This document shows positions 59,201-64,000 of a stretch of DNA of 64,000 nt, one piece after another. The position numbers and the translations under genes are program-made. The stretch is taken from assembly GCF_030272615.1 (NCBI RefSeq), contig NC_081410.1, forward strand, positions 190,421,619 to 190,485,618, written 5' to 3'. Every line of letters begins with the position of its first letter. Position 1 is the stretch's first letter. Source of the DNA: Cryptomeria japonica (lineage: Eukaryota; Streptophyta; Pinopsida; Cupressales; Cupressaceae). Under the pieces are notes generated by a model. It saw only the letters and a list, made by a program, of their open reading frames with translations. It was not told the DNA's origin and did not search any database.

Positions 59201-60706
59201 AATATTAGAAGACCTTTCAATGATATTGGCGCTTCGTCTTTCAAGTTGCACGTTATCTGCCACAAGGAGCAGCATGTGGGTGATTGTGGTTCCGTTGCCA
59301 GGTCAAAGGAATTCAAGACGTGTGTACAGCAATCGAATGGAGCTTTATGTAATCCACATCAGACTGGATACTTGCCATACAAGCACCACGCATGTCCTCC
59401 GAGTCGCCTCAACAAGCACAAAGATCTGGTCAACTTAGACGACACCTCCCACTTATATTGCAAATGATTCTCACTTGGTAGTCTACTACGTATTGATACT
59501 TTTAATGCTGCATAATGGAATAGGCTCTTATGTCTTTCATGTTTGCTTTGAACAATATCATATAAAGCTAACTCCTATTGATTTTTTTTTTGTGGTTTTT
59601 ACATACTGTGAGCTTCATTTAAATGCTTGTAAAGGGGGCTGAGTTTTTCTTTTTGTCATTGTTTTTTTCCATGGAGGCAAAATTTGACAAATGCAGTCAT
59701 TAGAAAGCATTTTCCATGACAATTCCAACGAGTAGTTGGAAGCATAGGTTTGATCTCATGCAAATGCAATTAAAAAGAGGTCATGTAGCGAGAAATTGAT
59801 TCACATAACTTTTAAATGTTAGGTTCAAATTGAGCACTGTTTTTTGCAAAAGTGCATGTTTTGACATTCTCTATGCAATGGACCTTGATGCATGGTAAAA
59901 AGCACCAAGTTATTAAGTGCCAAAAATTGGAGGGGTCACCTAATATTGAATCAAGGGGAGTATCTTGAGTCGTGTCATGAACACTTTCATACCTTCTTTA
60001 GCATCATTTCTCTTGAAAGGTTGTCTTGAGTCACGCTTTTGAGCATTTCCGTGAAGTTGTGCGTTTGAGCACTTCCACACCTTGAGCATTATGGAGATGA
60101 ACAATGTAGTCCATTGACATGCATTGCAATCTCATCACTTGTTGCTACATATGAATCCAGAAATTCTTCATAGAAAGCATCAGTGATTCCTTGCAACAAA
60201 ATATGTATACCAGTTTTCAGCACTGCAGGTTTGGAAACCAGTATGACAACATTCAGTCTTTCGATCATGTACAGATTTTAGAGAATGATATTATTTCCTA
60301 CACATCCGGAATGGGAAATCATCTTGCACACATTTGTGTTGTTTTTCAGCCAGTGTAGATCATCTTCACAATCTAGTTTTGAGCATCTACCAACATTGCA
60401 CGCATCACATTATTGGGGGGGGCTACATAGTCTCTCATTTCTCTCCTATGGAGGGGAACATTCATTATACTAGTGCATAGAAGCAGTCCTTGGGGGGATA
60501 TCATGAGTCCCTTCTTCTATGACTTATTTTCTTCACTTGTATGTTTATTATTGTATCATTTCTCTTTTGGAGAGGTGTTTTTGTTCCCTGTGGGTTTTCT
60601 CCTTTTCTTTATGAGAAACTTGTATATGAGTGCCTAACATGGCCTAGTGGCCAGGATTCATCATCATGCATACATTGCTCCCTAAGTTGCATTTAAGGGG
60701 GGATTT
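59201..60706. other. unassigned, partly retroelement interior
   Basis: Two overlapping open frames at 59147-59467 lack recognisable domains. The segment 60410-60700, with TTTTTGTTCCCTGTGGGTTTTCTCC and TGGCCTAGTGGCC text ahead of a purine tract, has the look of the untranslated 3' interior of an LTR element, but no pol domain was found. Confidence 0.35.
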
Positions 60707-61075
60707 TGGTGTAAATAGTGACTTTATCAAACTAGTTAGCTTATAGAATGCCTAGGATAGTCCTATTCACATTGCTTAAGTATCCACTTGGGACTTTTAG
60801 TCTTTTGTCTCACTTGATCTAGTTGAGACATGTGTACTCAATTTGTGAGACACCTAGTGCATATACATTAGCCACTTGGTCACATACTTGTTAAGTGTGC
60901 TCATTGGTGTCCCATGTTTGGAGGGGTAGTCAGTCATAGTTTCCTACCTTCTCACTCATCTACCTTGCCTATATATGCAAAGCTCTTTATGTAAATTATT
61001 TACACTCTCATTGTAAATGATAGATATTGCTATTTGATCTATTGGTTTCACTTATAGAAGGTTGTTGAGCATTCA
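60707..61075 (+). repeat. candidate LTR left edge
   Basis: A purine tract AAGGGGGGATT (60695-60705) is followed by TGGTGTAAATAGTGAC, the expected PPT-to-LTR junction on +. Downstream CTATATATGCAAAG (60970) could be a TATA box and TCTCATTGTAAATGATAG a transcription start or polyadenylation area. The right edge is not defined; TTGAGCATTCA near 61072 is one possibility. Confidence 0.4.
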
Positions 61076-61138
61076 GATTTTGGCAAAATTCCAGCAAAAT
61101 CCACATAAAGACATGTTCTATCCACAAAGTTTTCTTCT

Positions 61139-61262
61139 CTCGAGTGTATAATTTTATGAAAAGCAAGTTCTTCCTTATTGGAGCAATCTTCGAAATTTTC
61201 TTCTTTGATCTCGAGTGTATAATTTTATGAAAAGCAAGCTCTTCCTTATTGGAGCAATCTTC
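61139..61262. repeat. 71-bp tandem duplication
   Basis: CTCGAGTGTATAATTTTATG and the following bases through GGAGCAATCTTC occur at 61139 and again at 61210 with one visible mismatch (AAGTTC versus AAGCTC). A minus-strand frame crosses both copies and contains the repeat twice, but matches no protein family. Confidence 0.85.
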
Positions 61263-61654
61263 TAATATTAGCTTTACTGCTATGGAGGGTAAAAAATGAC
61301 TATGAACCATCTTGCCAAGCTTGTCCACCCACAATTGGTTGTTAGCTTGCAATCATATTTCTTGTCCTCTTGATATGTATGTTAGTATGAAATATTAAGG
61401 TTCTCAAACTCCATCTTGATCTTTTAAACGATATTGTTTATTTGCCAATCATTATGCTGCCCCTTTTAGGATTTTTCTTAAATGCTATTCCTTCTAAGAT
61501 AGTCATTGCTTTTGCCAATCTTGAATTGTCTTTTGGAACTCTATTGAAACCTAGCTTAACCCAATCTCCATGAGGTTTCTGTTATCACAAAAGCTTGCAC
61601 CCTTGCTGAGCTATCAACTCAACAACCTCGTGAAACATGGAAACAACCCCGAAG

Positions 61655-63392
61655 TGTGGGACCTTGCGCAAGGGGGTTGAATCTCTGGAGAAGGCTGACG
61701 TCCTTCTCAATCTAGGTGAAGGTGTTGAACCAACTCAACACTTCAAAACTTACTCCTAGGCCTATCCTAACAGCTTGCAGAGGAAAAGGGAAGAGGAAAA
61801 TGCTTAAACTGAAAGGAGGTGATGCACCAAGATAAGAGATTGTTTCTCTCCCTACCCGAAATGACACAAAGAATCAACTGAAATACCCAGGAGATGCACA
61901 AACTTCAGTTGTATGAATGACCCCAATGCATGTATGGAGGTTAGAATTCGCTGAATGTCAAGAGGGGAGAAGGTTTCCCACAAGTCACACCCAGAAATAG
62001 GTTAACACAACATATATGTGAAAGAAAGCCACAAACATACACTTATAATGAAGGTAAGAACACATACACAACATTCATAAATTGAAGTAAGGCAAAAATG
62101 ATGATTTCAATTCATTCAAAGGCCAATGGCCAAACTTACAGTTGTAGAAATGCAAAAAATATACAAGTCTTTAAGAGAAGCGGAAGAGCATATAATAGCT
62201 CAAGCCAGTAGGGAGAGAACCTTTTACAATGAGGCTTAACCGCCTTTATATAGAAAACTGGTTGCATAAGAGAGATCATGACCCTTGTGTGTGCAGGGAA
62301 ATGTCAGTCAGGGAATGCAGGGAAGTGCATGCACCTGACATTGTGTACATGCAAGCAGCCTAGCCATACTCTGAAAATGCAATCCTTCAAGAAGGTGGAT
62401 TGATTGACATTCCAAAGTCAGAGCATGCAGGCATGACATAAGTAACCACAATAAGCATGGCTCTGCACCTCTCTTGATGGATATCCTGCAAAATCATTAA
62501 ATGCACCCCTGCAGCTCCACAAAAGAAGGTGCACAAGTCACAAAAGTTGTTGTAACATTTAAAGATTTGAGTGTTGATCACGCCATCCAGAAGTGTTGCA
62601 AGCCGGAAGGAAGTCAGAGGACTTTAGAAACTCGGGTTCCCGAAGTGGGTAAGAATAAGGAAGGAACTTCGGAACCTCGGGGTTTCGGAGTTCCGGGGAA
62701 GAGGAAGGAGACAAGGAAAAGGAAAAGAGGAGACCTAGCAAAGGAACTTTGGAACCTCGGGGTTCTGGAGTTCCGAGGAAAGAAAAGAAAAGAAGGCAAA
62801 GGGAAGGAGCTTCGGAACCTCGGGGTTCCGGAGTTCTGGGGAAAGAAAAGAGATGAGGAAGGAAAAAGCTAAGGAAAGGAACTTCGGAACTTCAGGGTTT
62901 TGAAGTTCCGGGGAAGGGAAGAAGGCAAGGGAAGGAACTCCGGAACCTCGGGGTTTCGAAGTTTCAGGGAAGGGAAGAAGGCTAAGGAAGGAACTTTGGA
63001 ACCTCGGGGTTCCGGAGTTTCGGGGAACTTCCTCTTGATGAGACAACACTTCATACTTCATAATTCCATTGCTTTTCTCCTTGATCAACTGGGGGAGTGC
63101 CGGTCCATGGATCGTATCTCTGATCGGTTCTCACTGACGGACCAAGGGTGTCATAAAATGACAACATTTTCGGCGATTTTTGCGGGATACTTGTTTGCTA
63201 AGCATGAAGTCCAGAAGCCTTGAGCATCCATTGGGCACTGAGTCATTGAAAAGACCCAAAACATGTGTGTGCCATCACTTGGAGGAAAACTGGAAACTAG
63301 AACGCACACCCTCTTAAGGAGAATGCGGCAAGTGCACAAGCACTTATGAAAGCAAAACAACCTCTAGTCTAATATTTACATAGTCATCAACA
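61655..63392 (-). repeat. gypsy 3' LTR containing a minisatellite
   Basis: The right edge is well supported: on the minus strand the integrase stop codon TGA is followed directly by AGAGGG and then TGTTGATGACTATG, a PPT-LTR junction. The left edge is proposed at TGTGGGACC (61655), whose complement would end the LTR as GGTCCCACA; no second LTR is in the window to confirm it. The interior includes the 62640-63032 minisatellite. Confidence 0.55.
62640..63032. repeat. CpG-rich palindromic minisatellite, six units
   Basis: Six units built round GGAAC(T)TCGGAACCTCGGGGTTCCGGAGTTCCGGGGAA, at about 62663, 62745, 62806, 62878, 62936 and 62990, separated by purine-only spacers (AAGGAAGAGG, AAAGAAAAG). 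The core GGAACCTCGGGGTTCC is a near-perfect hairpin, and spacing varies from about 54 to 82 bp. All reading frames in both directions are unusually open here, giving repetitive peptides that I regard as artefacts of composition. Confidence 0.88.
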
Positions 63393-63398
63393 CCCTCT

Positions 63399-64000
63399 TC
63401 AGAAGCAGGGCTTGAGATGAATCCCATTCACTGGGATTGGAAGAACATCGCCATCAAGCCTGGAGAGATGAAATGCATTGGCCTCCTAGCAACTAGTGAT
63501 GACATATGGACCACTCCAGATAGCATCAAATTTGGGGTCGCCCAGCTTTGGCTCTGTTTGCATCCCACTTTAGAACTAGATCTCCCTCTTTGAAGACTCT
63601 ATTAGTAGCCTTTTTGTCAAAAAAATTCTTGACTTGTTCTTGATGAGTCTCAAGTGTATGCATAGCCTAACTTCTGAACTCCTCTAGCTCCATCAGCTCA
63701 GCTAGCCTTATTGTCATGGCATCATTCTCTGTCAATTCCAGCTAAAGTGCTAGTTCAAGAGAGGGTAACTCTAGGGAAGTTGGGAGTCTTGCTTCTTTCC
63801 CAGAGAAGAAAGCACATTTCTTGCAATTCTTCACCCATCTATGTGAGTCATTGAATAAGGATGGCCAGTAATAACCAGCCGTCATTATAATGATAGCTGT
63901 AGTCCTTGCAGAGAAGTGGCCCCCTGAAGAGCCATCATGAAATTCTTCTAACAATCTGCTAACTTGATTTTGCTCAATATATCTTATTAACAAGACTCCA
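63399..64000 (-). pseudogene. gypsy integrase C-terminus with deleted catalytic core
   Basis: Minus strand, running off the window. The H2C2 zinc-binding segment of gypsy integrase is at 63993-63785 (E-F-H-x-G-S-S-G-G-H-F-S and W-V-K-N-C-K-K-C-A-F-F). Then, without the expected roughly 200-residue D,D-35-E core, comes the region after the core (L-E-L-P-S-L-E-L-A-L, a stop, L-E-L-T-E-N-D-A-M-T-I-R-L-A-E-L), followed by the C-terminal D-L-V-L-K-W-D-A-N-R-A-K and, after a frameshift near 63530, F-D-A-I-W-S-G-P-Y-V-I. It ends L-K-P-C-F-stop at 63399, six bases from the LTR. Two stops in the main frame. The element cannot integrate on its own. Confidence 0.85.

Noticed and set aside
62501-63223. 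Several open frames on both strands over the minisatellite
   Set aside because: They repeat the same peptide in every frame as a result of the tandem units lacking stop triplets; no start context or homology.

Overview
The window looks like repeat-dominated nuclear DNA from a seed plant with a very large genome, most likely a conifer or other gymnosperm. The reasons are a decayed plant-type PPR gene, L1-type LINEs with plant DUF4283 ORF1s and C-terminal RNase H domains, plant copia and gypsy remnants, nested insertions with long AT-rich spacers, and short pieces of two recognisable plant genes: a TIP1/PAT24-like palmitoyltransferase exon and an AGO1-like fragment. The species is inferred, not proven. 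No tRNA, rRNA, CRISPR array or prokaryotic gene was seen, and no complete intact host gene is present.

Layout. 1-3.6 kb: a PPR pseudogene split by a ~1.55 kb insertion. 5.7-8 kb: a LINE RNase H relic and an unrecognised decayed coding region. 9.33-33.49 kb: a proposed composite DNA transposon. Its outer edges carry clusters of GGTTCGA(A/T)CGAACC palindromes. Inside these lie two subterminal arrays (10.0-10.9 and 25.8-26.6 kb) sharing a GGTC(C/T)TAAGGGG core. Inside these again are two convergent intron-containing genes: an unknown protein on + (18.0-20.0 kb) and a DDD-type transposase on - (25.8-21.4 kb). It is interrupted by a full-length 6.2 kb LINE with a 16-bp target duplication, a solo LTR inside the transposase, an LTR-element fragment and a 5'-truncated LINE (27.7-32.9 kb).

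33.6-45.7 kb: a solo LTR and a complete minus-oriented LTR retrotransposon of the same family (36,367-45,729; 5-bp target duplication AGTAG, PBS and PPT visible). It has no recognisable gag or pol, so it looks like a non-autonomous large derivative. 46.8-49.9 kb: a heavily decayed Ty1/copia element. 50.2-51.3 kb: LINE ORF1 relic. 51.7-53.7 kb: a LINE 3' end with RNase H plus an extra downstream ORF. That extra ORF aligns without gaps over its first 65 residues with the ORF located downstream of RNase H in the 27.7-32.9 kb LINE. This proposed third ORF is, with the composite DNA transposon, the best candidate for something undescribed.

53.7-61 kb: mostly featureless, with the TIP1-like exon, the AGO1-like scrap and an LTR edge. 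61.7-64 kb: the 3' end of a minus-strand gypsy element, comprising an LTR that contains a CpG-rich palindromic minisatellite and an integrase whose catalytic core is missing. Nearly all reading frames carry nonsense codons, many explicable as C-to-T changes (CAG to TAG, CGA to TGA), as expected in methylated repeat DNA. Almost everything here is therefore annotated as pseudogene or mobile element.
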